Of a stretch of 32,842 nt of DNA, positions 1-7,414 are shown in pieces; position 1 is the first letter of the stretch; each line of letters starts with the position of its first letter. Location of the stretch: positions 1-32,842 of the forward strand of contig CAMFHP010000101.1 of NCBI GenBank assembly GCA_945952225.1, given 5' to 3'. A program made the translations under genes and the position numbers. Source of the stretch: an uncultured Myxococcaceae bacterium (lineage in GTDB: Bacteria > Myxococcota_A > Polyangia > Polyangiales > Ga0077539). The notes beneath the pieces were generated by a model. It was given only the letters and a program-made list of their open reading frames with translations, had not been told where the DNA came from and searched no databases.

Positions 1-1628
1 CGGTCGGGCGCGTCGCACTCGAAGGGCGTGGTGAGCACGGCGGCGCGTCCGCGGGTGTGGGCGTGGCCCGCGGCGGTGAGCACGGCGAGGGCGCGGGGGC
101 CGGTGACCTCGGTGAGGGCCGCGCGGGGGAGCGATCCGCCCGCGAGCGCGAGGAGCGAGGCCGCGCGACGCGCGTCGGCGGGCAGCGAGGTGGGGAGGCG
201 CGCGCGATGGAGCGAGGCCGCGCGGGCGAAGAGCTCCTCGCGCGGGGTGTTCACGAGGCGCGCGGGGGTGAGCTCGCGTGCGAGGGAGACGATGCGTCCG
301 GGGAGTCCCGCGGTGGCGTCGATCCACGCGTCGACGGCGGGCGGCGGCACCGGCGCTCCCTGGAGCGCGCCGAGGAGTTCGCGCACCTCGCCGCGGTCGA
401 GCGGGTGCAGGGCCACGGCGCGCAGCCCCTCGATGGCCGTGCCTCCGCCCGCGGTCGCGAGGAGCGCGAAGGGCACGGGCGAGGCGTCGAAGCGTTGCAG
501 CCGTCGCAGGGCCTCGGCGGCGCGTGCGATCTGCTCGTCGTCGGCGTCGAGGAGGCACAGCACCGTGGGCCGTTGCAGCTCCTCGGGCAGCGAGACCCGC
601 ACGTCGGGCATGGCCCCCGCCGCGGCGCCCTCGATGCGCAGCGCGCGGAGCACCTCGTCGGCGAGGCGGCGCCGTCCTGCGCCCGAGGGGCCGGTGATCA
701 CCGCGCCGAGTCCGAGTCCGTGCAGGGCCTCGCGGAGCGCGTCGAGCACCTCGTGGCGGGCCTTCGCGCGACCCACGAGGGCGGTGCGTACGGGGAGCGT
801 CTCGGGCGCTTCGAGGTCTGCGTCGGCGGGCGTCGGAAGACCCGCATCGCGGCACCAACGATCACGCCACGCGCGGGCCGACGGGGGCCTCCGTTCGGGC
901 TCGCGGGCGAGGAGCGCACGCAGCGCCTCGCGGACCGCGTCGGGACATCGCGCGAGCACCTCGGCGCGGGGCGGCGCATTGGAAGCGGCCGCGCGGAGCA
1001 GCGCGTCGGCGTCGTCGGGATCGTCGACGAAGGGATGCGCGCCGCCGAGGCACTCGACGAGCGTCACGCCCAGCGACCAGAGGTCTCCCGCGGGACCGCG
1101 CTCGCCGGCGAGGGCTTCGGGGGCGAGGTAGCGCAGCGTGCCCGCGGTGTGGGCGTTGGCGTAGACGGCCTCGTCGGCGGTCACTGTCGAGAGCCCGAGG
1201 TCGAGGAGCCACGCGCGCTCGCCCTGCGCCACGATGTTCGCGGGCTTCACGTCGCCGTGCACGATGCCCGCGTCGTGGAGCGCGCCGAGCGCATCGGCGA
1301 TCTGGGCCGCGGCGCGCAGCACCACGTCGGGCGCGCATCGGTCGAGCGGCTCGCCCTCGACGCGGGCCATCACCAACCACGCATCGCCGCGCGCGGTGGT
1401 GCCGCAATCGAGGGCCGCTGGGAGCGACGGGTGTTCGAGCTGAAAGAGCGCCTGCGCCTCGCGTCGCGCTTCGGGTCCCGACGAGCGCTTGAGGGCGAGC
1501 GTCACGCCCGGACGTTGCGCGTCGGAGACCTCCCACACCTCGCCCTGCGCACCGGCGCCGAGGCGTCGAAGGAGCCGATACCGCGAGGCCACGAGGTTGT
1601 CAGGGGCGATGGGGTCCACGGTTGTCAC
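1..1628 (-). CDS. Ser/Thr protein kinase with C-terminal NTPase-like region (partial, cut by left edge)
   Basis: Hanks-type kinase at the N-terminus, about residues 16-255. It has a glycine loop GAGAQGEV (24-31), the ATP-anchoring Lys in LALKRSS (K47), the catalytic loop HGDVKPAN (124-131), a DLG metal-binding motif (143-145) and LAPEAL (168-173). The catalytic loop is HGD rather than HRD, so this is a non-RD kinase. From about residue 285 a second domain resembles the AAA/PknK-type NTPases fused to many myxobacterial kinases: a P-loop-like GPSGAGRR (313-320) and a Walker-B-like VLCLLDAD (356-363). The P-loop lacks the usual Lys-Ser/Thr, so ATP binding there is doubtful. The frame stays open to base 1, so the C-terminus (TPR or regulatory repeats would be usual) is missing. 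GTG at 1628 is the chosen start; GTG at 1619 is equally possible, and neither has a clear ribosome-binding site. Kinase identity is secure, the second domain probable, the signal unknown. Confidence 0.88.
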   Translation of the reverse strand, partial: MTTVDPIAPDNLVASRYRLLRRLGAGAQGEVWEVSDAQRPGVTLALKRSSGPEARREAQALFQLEHPSLPAALDCGTTARGDAWLVMARVEGEPLDRCAPDVVLRAAAQIADALGALHDAGIVHGDVKPANIVAQGERAWLLDLGLSTVTADEAVYANAHTAGTLRYLAPEALAGERGPAGDLWSLGVTLVECLGGAHPFVDDPDDADALLRAAASNAPPRAEVLARCPDAVREALRALLAREPERRPPSARAWRDRWCRDAGLPTPADADLEAPETLPVRTALVGRAKARHEVLDALREALHGLGLGAVITGPSGAGRRRLADEVLRALRIEGAAAGAMPDVRVSLPEELQRPTVLCLLDADDEQIARAAEALRRLQRFDASPVPFALLATAGGGTAIEGLRAVALHPLDRGEVRELLGALQGAPVPPPAVDAWIDATAGLPGRIVSLARELTPARLVNTPREELFARAASLHRARLPTSLPADARRAASLLALAGGSLPRAALTEVTGPRALAVLTAAGHAHTRGRAAVLTTPFECDAPD

Positions 1629-1718
1629 CTGTGCAGAAAGCGATCCACGGAGAAAACCGCATGGTGCGGCGGTCATGTCAACTCCGGTTGGCGCGCGCTG
1701 GGAGGTCCGCACCCGGCC

Positions 1719-1741
1719 CCGTCGCCAACCGTCGGTGACGG
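1719..1741. repeat. Inverted repeat in divergent intergenic region
   Basis: Arms CCGTCGCC and GGTGACGG pair over 8 bp with one C/T-type mismatch (a G-U wobble in RNA) around a 7-nt loop. It lies between the leftward kinase gene and the rightward gene at 1794, so it could be an operator or a leader hairpin. Chance occurrence is a real possibility in such GC-rich DNA. Confidence 0.3.
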
Positions 1742-1793
1742 CGTTTCGCGGCACCCGCGCACGGGGCATCCGTTGCGGTAGCGTCGCGGCGCG

Positions 1794-3077
1794 GTGGAGC
1801 TCGATCGCCACGTCATTCCGCCCGCGGTCGCGGCTGCGGTGTTCGCCCTCGCGGCCATCTCGCCGCCGGCCGTGCACGTCGACCTCGATCGCGCGTTGCG
1901 GGTCGAGCTCGTGGGCCCGCTTCGCCCTGACGGCCGCGCCCTCGTGCGCGTCGCGATGGAGGGACTCGACGACGAGCTCGTCCCCGTGCGCGCGCTGCGG
2001 GTGTCACTCTGCGACGACGACGAGGCGCGCTGCATCGAGGGCGTGTGCGACGCGGTCGCGGCGCCGCCGTGGCGCGTGTGTCGGGCCGATGGCTCCGAGG
2101 GGCTTCGCGCGCGGGTGCTCCGCGTCGAGGGCGACGGTCACGGGGCGCGCGTCGAGGTGCCCGTCGAAGAGACGCCGTCGTCGGTGATTGCACCTTCGCC
2201 CGTCGAGCCCGTGGAGGCGCTGACGGTGGGCGATGTGCTCCTGCCCGAGGTGCCCGGTGAAGTGCTCGTGCGCGCACCCGGCGCTGCCCGCGTGCGCATC
2301 ACGTCGGAGATGGAGGGCCTCTCCGTCGAGCCCGACGAGGCGGTGACCGGCGACTGCGACGTGGCGCGCTTTCGGGTGACCGTGTCGGGCCTCGGCGCGC
2401 CGGTGACCCTCGCGGCGACGATGCGCGAAGGAGGCGCCACACGACGCTGGCAGCACCGCCTCCCGGTGCGCGCGGGCGGTCTCGCGATGGCCCGCGAAGG
2501 GAGCGAGCTCGTGCTCCGCGGCGCCTTCGCGGGGCGCGCGGCGTGGGTGGTGGCGGGCGCGGGCGAGGCCGTGCGATGGCTCCGCGCGGTGCCGCTCGTG
2601 CGCGAGGGAGACGGCGCCGTGGGGCGCGTTCCGTGGCCTGCGGGGGAGGGCGTGACCTGGGCGCGGGCATCGCTCGATGGGCGCTTTCACGACGCGCAGC
2701 AGCCCTCGGTGCGCGAGGGAGCGCCCGTCGAGCCCTGCGCGCGTGACGCCCCGTCGCGTCGGTGGTTCGCACTTCGCAGTGCCGCGACGCCGACCGTTCG
2801 CAGCGAGCTCGTGTGGGATGGTGCCGCCCGCGCCCGTCGCGCGCTCACGTCACGGGTGGCGCGCGCGCGTCGCCTCGTGCTCGCGGGTCTCACCGTGTCC
2901 ATCGCGCTCGAAGTGGCGCTGGTGCTGGGCCTCGGGTTGCGCCGCGGTACGCAGTCCCCGGAGGTGGCGGCGATGACCCGCGCGCGCCTCGCGCCGCTGC
3001 TCGCAGGGGCCGCGGTGTTGATGCTCGTGGGCTTCGCGCTCGCCCTCGTCGTGACCGTGTCGTCGGCGCCGCAGTAG
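1794..3077 (+). CDS. Unknown membrane-anchored protein, two C-terminal TM helices
   Basis: A 427-aa protein I do not recognise. Residues 7-23 are hydrophobic and Ala/Pro-rich and may be a signal or anchor sequence. The middle (about 28-340) looks beta-rich, with short Val/Arg/Glu-alternating segments reminiscent of Ig-like or carboxypeptidase-regulatory folds, but there is no decisive motif. Two strong hydrophobic helices follow near 363-384 and 401-424, separated by a basic loop, placing the bulk probably outside the membrane. The start is GTG at 1794; no good Shine-Dalgarno sequence precedes it. The kinase gene is divergent 165 bp upstream and a receiver-domain gene follows 73 bp downstream. 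The codon pattern matches neighbouring genes, so it is real coding sequence. Function unknown. Confidence 0.7.
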   Translation: MELDRHVIPPAVAAAVFALAAISPPAVHVDLDRALRVELVGPLRPDGRALVRVAMEGLDDELVPVRALRVSLCDDDEARCIEGVCDAVAAPPWRVCRADGSEGLRARVLRVEGDGHGARVEVPVEETPSSVIAPSPVEPVEALTVGDVLLPEVPGEVLVRAPGAARVRITSEMEGLSVEPDEAVTGDCDVARFRVTVSGLGAPVTLAATMREGGATRRWQHRLPVRAGGLAMAREGSELVLRGAFAGRAAWVVAGAGEAVRWLRAVPLVREGDGAVGRVPWPAGEGVTWARASLDGRFHDAQQPSVREGAPVEPCARDAPSRRWFALRSAATPTVRSELVWDGAARARRALTSRVARARRLVLAGLTVSIALEVALVLGLGLRRGTQSPEVAAMTRARLAPLLAGAAVLMLVGFALALVVTVSSAPQ

Positions 3078-3081
3078 GACC

Positions 3082-3096
3082 GTTGGGAATCCCAAC
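3082..3096. promoter_or_regulatory. Palindrome GTTGGGAATCCCAAC, possible operator
   Basis: Perfect 7-bp arms GTTGGGA/TCCCAAC around a single A, starting 5 bp after the stop codon at 3077 and about 55 bp upstream of the chosen start of the receiver gene. The 1-nt spacer is too short for an RNA hairpin loop unless the stem frays to 5 bp, so a protein-binding site upstream of the next gene fits better than a terminator. It is in one of the few AT-richer patches of the window. Which protein would bind it is not known. Confidence 0.4.
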
Positions 3097-3150
3097 AATT
3101 CCTCGACGTGCCCACTCGACATGGGCGCGCGGGTGCTCCATATGGTGCGC

Positions 3151-3573
3151 ATGGGTGCACGAGTCCTGCTGGTCGAGGCTGACGAAGAGTTGCGAACTTC
3201 CATCGTGCGGGCGCTGCGGGCGCGCGGGGTCGGGGTCGACGCGTTCGCGTCGCCGCTCGACGCGCTGTCGGCGGTGCAGGGCGGCGGCGTGTGGGCCCGC
3301 GCGCTCATCGATCTGGTGCTCCCCCACATGGACGGCGCGACCCTCGCCGAACACCTGCTCCAGCATCTTCCCGAGCTCGAAGTGACCTTCACCACCGGCG
3401 GCACCGACGCGTCGGTGCTCTGCCGCGCGCACGGCCTCGGCATGGTGATCTGGAAGCCCCTGGGCCTCGGTCCCCTCTGCGAGCGCTTCGGCACCGCGTC
3501 GCGCCGTTCGGGCGTGGTCGCGCGCCGTGGCGTGAGCGCCCGCGCCCTCGCGACGGGCACCGGCACGAAGTAG
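3151..3573 (+). CDS. Stand-alone response-regulator receiver protein
   Basis: A 140-aa single REC domain with no output domain. The beta1 segment is RVLLVEADEELR, the phospho-acceptor Asp is D54 in ALIDLVLPHMDG, a Thr pair lies in VTFTTGG, and the conserved Lys is K92 in VIWKPLG. The acidic pair that binds magnesium in CheY reads Glu-Ala here instead of Asp-Asp, so phosphorylation chemistry may be altered. After about residue 115 a short basic Ala/Arg tail ends the protein. I chose the ATG at 3151 because the REC fold begins immediately. An in-frame ATG at 3121 would add ten residues and begins with the same MGARVL sequence. The partner kinase is not adjacent; the protein could act as a phosphate sink or single-domain signalling partner. 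The gene is convergent with the CHAD gene. Confidence 0.82.
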   Translation: MGARVLLVEADEELRTSIVRALRARGVGVDAFASPLDALSAVQGGGVWARALIDLVLPHMDGATLAEHLLQHLPELEVTFTTGGTDASVLCRAHGLGMVIWKPLGLGPLCERFGTASRRSGVVARRGVSARALATGTGTK

Positions 3574-3598
3574 ACCCCCGCGGTCCTGTTTCCGCCCC

Positions 3599-3636
3599 GC
3601 GCCCGGTGGAGCCCCGAGAAGGGCACCTCCGGGCGC
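3599..3636. terminator. Bidirectional hairpin terminator
   Basis: Outer arms GCGCCCGG (3599-3606) and CCGGGCGC (3629-3636) pair perfectly. Inside them, after single mismatches, GG pairs with CC and GCCC with GGGC, closing on a CGAGAA loop. It sits exactly between the convergent ends of the receiver gene (3573) and the CHAD gene (3644). No T-run follows on either strand, which is common for hairpin terminators in very GC-rich genomes. Confidence 0.6.
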
Positions 3637-3643
3637 TTCGCGT

Positions 3644-4759
3644 TCAGCGTCGATCGAGCACGTTGGCCAGGAGCGCGAGGGGCGTGGCCAGCTCGGCGAG
3701 GAGCGCGAGCCGCCGCTGGTCGAGCGCATCGCGCACGAGCCCCGCGCCGTCGACGTCGGCGAGCGTGGCGGCCATCACCGCGGCGTCGTTGAGCGCCCCG
3801 AGCTGCGTCTGGAGCGGCTGGAGCGCCCGTCGCCACGCGTGCTCCTCCGCGGTGAGGGCCGGGGCGAACACATCGACCGCGTCTCGCACGCGCCGCGCCC
3901 GCTTGCGAATGGCGTGGTAGCCCTCGGCGTGCGTGAGGTCTCCGCCCAGCGACGCGAGCAGCCCGCGGAGCTCGTCGCGCAGGTGCCGCTTCGCCACGCC
4001 CCGCAGCGAGCGTTTCCCCTTCGGCACGTCGCGCAGGGCCGCTTCGAAGTCCGCCCGCGCACTCCCGTGGAGCGCCGCTTCGAAATGCTCGCGAAAGTGC
4101 GCGAGGGCCGGCACCCGCTTCGCGCGCAGGGCCTCCACCGCTGCGCCGCGTGATTCCTCACTCGCGGTCACATCGGGCACCGCGTCGAGGGCCACGTCGA
4201 GGTCGCGCAGGGCCCCCGCGAAGCTGCCGAGCGCGCGCACGAAGGCCGTGGCGCCCTTCACCCAGCGGTGCCTGCCCGCGTGCCCGAACGCGCGCAGCAC
4301 GCAGCGCAGCCGACGGAGCGCGACGCGGGTCTGGTGCACGGCCTCGGGGTCGCGGTCTTCGATCGCATCGTCGACGAGCCCATCGAGGCGCGCGAGGCAC
4401 CACCGGGCGGCGCGCGCGAGCTCCGGGCCCGCGGGCTCGTCGCGCCGGAGCTTCGGGAGCGTCGCCGACGAGGCCCGGTCGAAGCGCACCGCGAGGCCCG
4501 AGAGCCGTCCGAGCTGCATCGCCGCGCGGGCCTTCTTCGACGGCAGCGCCTCGCCGGGCGCGTCGACGGTGATGCGCAGCGTGCCTTCGAAGACCACCGC
4601 GTCGAGGCTCCGCGCGCGCACCCGCCACGCGGCGCGTCCCACGGCGCGCACGGCGTCGTGCCACCGCGCCGGCAACGGACCGCGGCCGCGCATGTGCGCG
4701 ATCGTGCGGTGAAAGAGCGTCTCCGCGAGGTCGAGGGGGCTCGGTGCGGGCGTGGTCAT
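3644..4759 (-). CDS. CHAD domain protein (polyphosphate-associated family)
   Basis: A 371-aa protein. From about residue 110 it is an Arg/His-rich helical protein of the CHAD family (conserved histidine alpha-helical domain), known from structural and localisation work to bind inorganic polyphosphate. The first half carries the family signature VHQTRVALRRLR (141-152); the second half carries YHAIRKRARRVRD, the expected pseudo-repeat. The N-terminal 100 residues precede the CHAD fold and contain a W...G...LRITVD pattern loosely like DciA/DUF721 proteins; that likeness is weak. No CYTH domain is fused. ATG at 4759 was chosen over an upstream in-frame start at 4798 because it gives a normal MTTPAP start and leaves a 43-bp gap to the racemase gene ahead of it. 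It is probably co-transcribed with the racemase and SCP2 genes. Confidence 0.85.
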   Translation of the reverse strand: MTTPAPSPLDLAETLFHRTIAHMRGRGPLPARWHDAVRAVGRAAWRVRARSLDAVVFEGTLRITVDAPGEALPSKKARAAMQLGRLSGLAVRFDRASSATLPKLRRDEPAGPELARAARWCLARLDGLVDDAIEDRDPEAVHQTRVALRRLRCVLRAFGHAGRHRWVKGATAFVRALGSFAGALRDLDVALDAVPDVTASEESRGAAVEALRAKRVPALAHFREHFEAALHGSARADFEAALRDVPKGKRSLRGVAKRHLRDELRGLLASLGGDLTHAEGYHAIRKRARRVRDAVDVFAPALTAEEHAWRRALQPLQTQLGALNDAAVMAATLADVDGAGLVRDALDQRRLALLAELATPLALLANVLDRR

Positions 4760-4802
4760 GGGGTCCGGCACTCTGCGTCCGTCGCCCGCGGGTGGCAATC
4801 GC

Positions 4803-5996
4803 TCAGCGCACCACGCCGTCGCGTCGCAGCGCCTCGATGGCGCCGTCGTCGAGGCCCGCGTCGCGCAGCACCGCGTCGGTGTCGGCCCCCGCGTCGCGCG
4901 CGGCCGTGTGCGTCACCGCCGCGCCCGCGCCCACCGGCGTGCGGAACACCGTCACCGCCGCACCCGTCTCGTCGGCCACTTCGAAGAACACCCCGCGGGC
5001 CCTGTGCTGCGGATCGTCGCGGAGCTCATGCGGCGCGAGCACGGGTTCGAGGCAGCAGTCGTGGGCGCGCGCGAAGGCCTCCCACTCGTCGCGGGTGCGC
5101 GCGGCGAAGACCGCCGCCACGCGGGTCTTGAGCGCGGTCTGGTGCGGCCCTGCGACGAGGGCGTCGAGGGAGGGATCGAGGCCCGCGGCGACGGCGAAGT
5201 TCGTCCAGAACTTGGGTTCGAGCGCGCCGAGGGAGACGTAGCGTCCGTCGCGGGTCTCGTAGGTGTTGTAGGCCGCGATGCCGCCGTCGAGGTGGTTCTC
5301 ACCGCGCGCGCCGGGCGTCGCGTCGGCCGAGAGGGCCCCGAGCGCGAACGACGCCAGCGGGAGCGAGCCCTCGCACATCGCCACGTCGCAGACCCGTCCG
5401 CGCCCCGTGCGCTCGGCCTCGCGCAGCGCCGCGAGGATCGCGATCACCGCCCACATCGCACCGCCCGCCACGTCGGCCATCTGCGCGCCCGAGAGCGCCG
5501 GGGGAGCGCCCGCAGGCCCCGTCACCCCGAGCACGCCCGCGCGCGCCAGGTAGTTGAGGTCGTGCCCCGCGCGGTGCGCCAGCGGTCCCGTCTGCCCGTA
5601 GCCCGTGATGGCGCACACCACGAGCTTCGGATTCAGCGCGAGCATCTCGTCGTGCGAGCACCCGAGGCGCGCGAGCACGCCGGGCCTGAAGCCTTCGAGC
5701 ACCACGTCGTAGCGCGGGATCAGCGTGCGCAGAAGCGCTGCGCCCGCGGGGCTCTTGAGGTCGATCACCACGCTGCGCTTGTCGCGGTTGAGCGCGTGAA
5801 AGGTGCCGCTCGTGCCCTCGCGCATCGGGGGCATGTGACGGAGGTAGTCGCCCGGCGACGGGTCTTCGAGCTTGTCGACGGTGGCCCCGAGGTCGGCGAG
5901 CACGAGCGTCGCCATGGGGCCGGGCAGCAGGCGCGTGAGGTCGAGCACGCGAACCCCGGAGAGGGGGCCGCGCGAGGAGGCGTCGGGAGTGGTCAT
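4803..5996 (-). CDS. Alpha-methylacyl-CoA racemase (CaiB/BaiF, CoA-transferase family III)
   Basis: A 397-aa family III CoA-transferase fold protein, beginning with the family's GVRVLDLTRLLPGP. The racemase branch is indicated by the GHDLNYLARAGVL motif and by catalytic residues: H145, D175 and E260 have the same spacing as the His126/Asp156/Glu241 set I recall for the mycobacterial racemase (offset 19 in each). The expected reaction is interconversion of (R)- and (S)-2-methylacyl-CoA esters, letting branched-chain or sterol side-chain acyl-CoAs enter beta-oxidation. The protein is cytosolic, with no signal or TM segment. It lies 77 bp downstream of an SCP2 (sterol-carrier) gene on the same strand, which supports a lipid-catabolic role. 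A formyl-CoA or other CoA-transferase is the alternative, but the catalytic set favours racemase. Confidence 0.88.
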   Translation of the reverse strand: MTTPDASSRGPLSGVRVLDLTRLLPGPMATLVLADLGATVDKLEDPSPGDYLRHMPPMREGTSGTFHALNRDKRSVVIDLKSPAGAALLRTLIPRYDVVLEGFRPGVLARLGCSHDEMLALNPKLVVCAITGYGQTGPLAHRAGHDLNYLARAGVLGVTGPAGAPPALSGAQMADVAGGAMWAVIAILAALREAERTGRGRVCDVAMCEGSLPLASFALGALSADATPGARGENHLDGGIAAYNTYETRDGRYVSLGALEPKFWTNFAVAAGLDPSLDALVAGPHQTALKTRVAAVFAARTRDEWEAFARAHDCCLEPVLAPHELRDDPQHRARGVFFEVADETGAAVTVFRTPVGAGAAVTHTAARDAGADTDAVLRDAGLDDGAIEALRRDGVVR

Positions 5997-6073
5997 CGGA
6001 GGTGCGCGACGGTACCCGATCGGGGCGCGCGCGAGGAGCGTCGGCAGGGAGCGCGACGCGGAGGCTCGAAGGC

Positions 6074-6409
6074 TCAGCGCAGCGCGAAGAGGTCCTTGAG
6101 CTTCATCGCGAGCATCTGGTTCCCCTTCACCTTGAGCTTGCCCGCGAAGAAGAGCTTCATGCCCGCGCCGGGGTCGGCGACGAGGGTCTGGAAGTCCGCC
6201 TCGGCCACGCCGATCACGACCTGCGCGTCGGTCACCTCGGCCTCCGAAGAGGCGATCGTGGGGGGGTTCGCCACGAGGTCGATCTTCCAGTTGCCGGCGC
6301 CGGTGATGTTGATGCCGTAGGTGCCGCCGATCTTGCGGGCAGCATCACCCTTGGTCGCGAGCGAGGCGGTGAGTTCTTCGTTGAAGAGCTTCTTCACGTC
6401 GACGGTCAT
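6074..6409 (-). CDS. SCP2 sterol-carrier-type lipid-binding protein
   Basis: A 111-aa protein consisting of one SCP2 domain. It has the typical helical N-terminus MTVDVKKLFNEEL, a beta sheet with WKIDL, then DFQTLVADPGAGMKLFFAGKLKVKGNQMLAMKL, which matches the family's ...G..a..ly..GkikikGd..lAmkl ending (quoted pieces run across about residues 72-108). Such proteins bind fatty acyl-CoAs or sterols in a hydrophobic tunnel and often sit next to beta-oxidation genes. The start at 6409 is firm: GGAGG (6419-6423 on the complementary strand) is 9 nt upstream of ATG. It leads the unit with the methylacyl-CoA racemase and CHAD genes. A much longer upstream extension of this frame is an artefact of overlapping antisense frames. 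Confidence 0.87.
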   Translation of the reverse strand: MTVDVKKLFNEELTASLATKGDAARKIGGTYGINITGAGNWKIDLVANPPTIASSEAEVTDAQVVIGVAEADFQTLVADPGAGMKLFFAGKLKVKGNQMLAMKLKDLFALR

Positions 6410-6453
6410 GGTGCAGATCCTCCAGTGGGGCGCATCGGCCTCGATGGCGATGA

Positions 6454-6469
6454 CTGAATCGCCATTCAG
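6454..6469. promoter_or_regulatory. Inverted repeat CTGAAT-CGCC-ATTCAG, possible operator
   Basis: Perfect 6-bp arms with a 4-bp spacer, 45-60 bp upstream of the SCP2 start codon and 80 bp upstream of the divergent lipoprotein gene. The half-site resembles the TGAAT...ATTCA type used by TetR-family fatty-acid regulators such as Bacillus FadR. Given the lipid genes downstream this is suggestive, but no regulator gene is in the window. Confidence 0.4.
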
Positions 6470-6549
6470 CGCGCGACGGAGTACCACCCGCGCCGCGGCG
6501 ATGTCAAAGCGCATCATTGCGCCCGCGGCTGGTGTAGAACCCGCGCGCC

Positions 6550-7371
6550 ATGACCCTCCGAACGCCCTTCGCGCTGGCCCTCTGCGCGTCGCTTGCGGGC
6601 TGCGACGGCTGCCGCTCCACCACGTCGCGCGATGCCTCCGTGGGCGCCGCGCCGAGGCCCTCCGACGGCGGAACCATCGTGCGTGTGACCGAGGCCGCGC
6701 CCCTCGGTCCGTCGCCCGACCGACGCGAGGTCGACGTGCCCATCGCGTGGATCCATCTGCTCTCCGAGCCCGCCCCCACGGGCTCGACGCCCTACGCCAT
6801 CGTGGGCGCGCGCATGCCCTGCGGCTACGGCCCCAACTACGGCACCTCGGAGCGCGTGAACGGCGAGGTGCGCCTGCGACTCCGGGCCCAGTGGCTCGGC
6901 GCGGGACCGGTGCCCGAGACCATCCCCCCGTGCGGCGATCGTCCGGTGCGCTCGTTCCTCGTGTCGCAGGGCATTCTTCGTCTTGGCACCTGGCGCGTGG
7001 TCGACATGGTTCCCCACGGCCCGAACGACGACCCGCCGCCCGTTGCGCGCGTGCAGCACGTGCTCCCCGACGACGCGAACCTCCCGGCCCCGGCCCTGCG
7101 CTGGATGCGCGGCTGCGCCACCGACGACGACTGCACCGCGGGCGGCGTGTGCGCCTCCGTCGAGGGCGCGCGTCTCTGTCTCGCCGCCGTCGACCCCTGG
7201 CTCTCGGAACACGGCAACTGCCCCGAGGGAACCTCACCCGCCGACGCGCAGCACACCCCCGACGCGGGCGCTGCGACCTGGCGCGCGTGCGTCGCGACCT
7301 GCCAGCACAACACCTGCCCCGCGGGCCTCGTGTGCAACGCGCAGGGCCACTGCCTCCCGCCGCCGCGCTGA
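6550..7371 (+). CDS. Cys-rich lipoprotein of unknown function
   Basis: A 273-aa protein with a lipoprotein signal peptide ending LCASLAGC (lipidated Cys at residue 18) and a second Cys close by. A short Ser/Asp/Pro linker follows, then a domain with no family I recognise (about 55-180), and a C-terminal part rich in paired cysteines, including CATDDDCTAGGVC and CQHNTCPAGLVCNAQGHC. These C-terminal modules resemble the myxobacterial Cys-rich repeats found in secreted proteins. It is probably anchored to the outer membrane and exposed. The start at 6550 places the hydrophobic signal core directly after MTLRTPF. Divergent from the SCP2 gene across a 140-bp region; a nested hairpin lies downstream at 7415-7456. 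Confidence 0.8.
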   Translation: MTLRTPFALALCASLAGCDGCRSTTSRDASVGAAPRPSDGGTIVRVTEAAPLGPSPDRREVDVPIAWIHLLSEPAPTGSTPYAIVGARMPCGYGPNYGTSERVNGEVRLRLRAQWLGAGPVPETIPPCGDRPVRSFLVSQGILRLGTWRVVDMVPHGPNDDPPPVARVQHVLPDDANLPAPALRWMRGCATDDDCTAGGVCASVEGARLCLAAVDPWLSEHGNCPEGTSPADAQHTPDAGAATWRACVATCQHNTCPAGLVCNAQGHCLPPPR

Positions 7372-7414
7372 CCCTCGGACAGCCTCCGCCGCGGGGATCT
7401 TCGCGCGACGGTGA

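Noticed and set aside
57-1781. 574-codon open frame on the + strand
   Set aside because: It is antisense to the kinase gene, whose motifs are intact; the translation is compositionally biased Arg/Gly/Glu-rich sequence without domains, as expected from GC-rich antisense frames.
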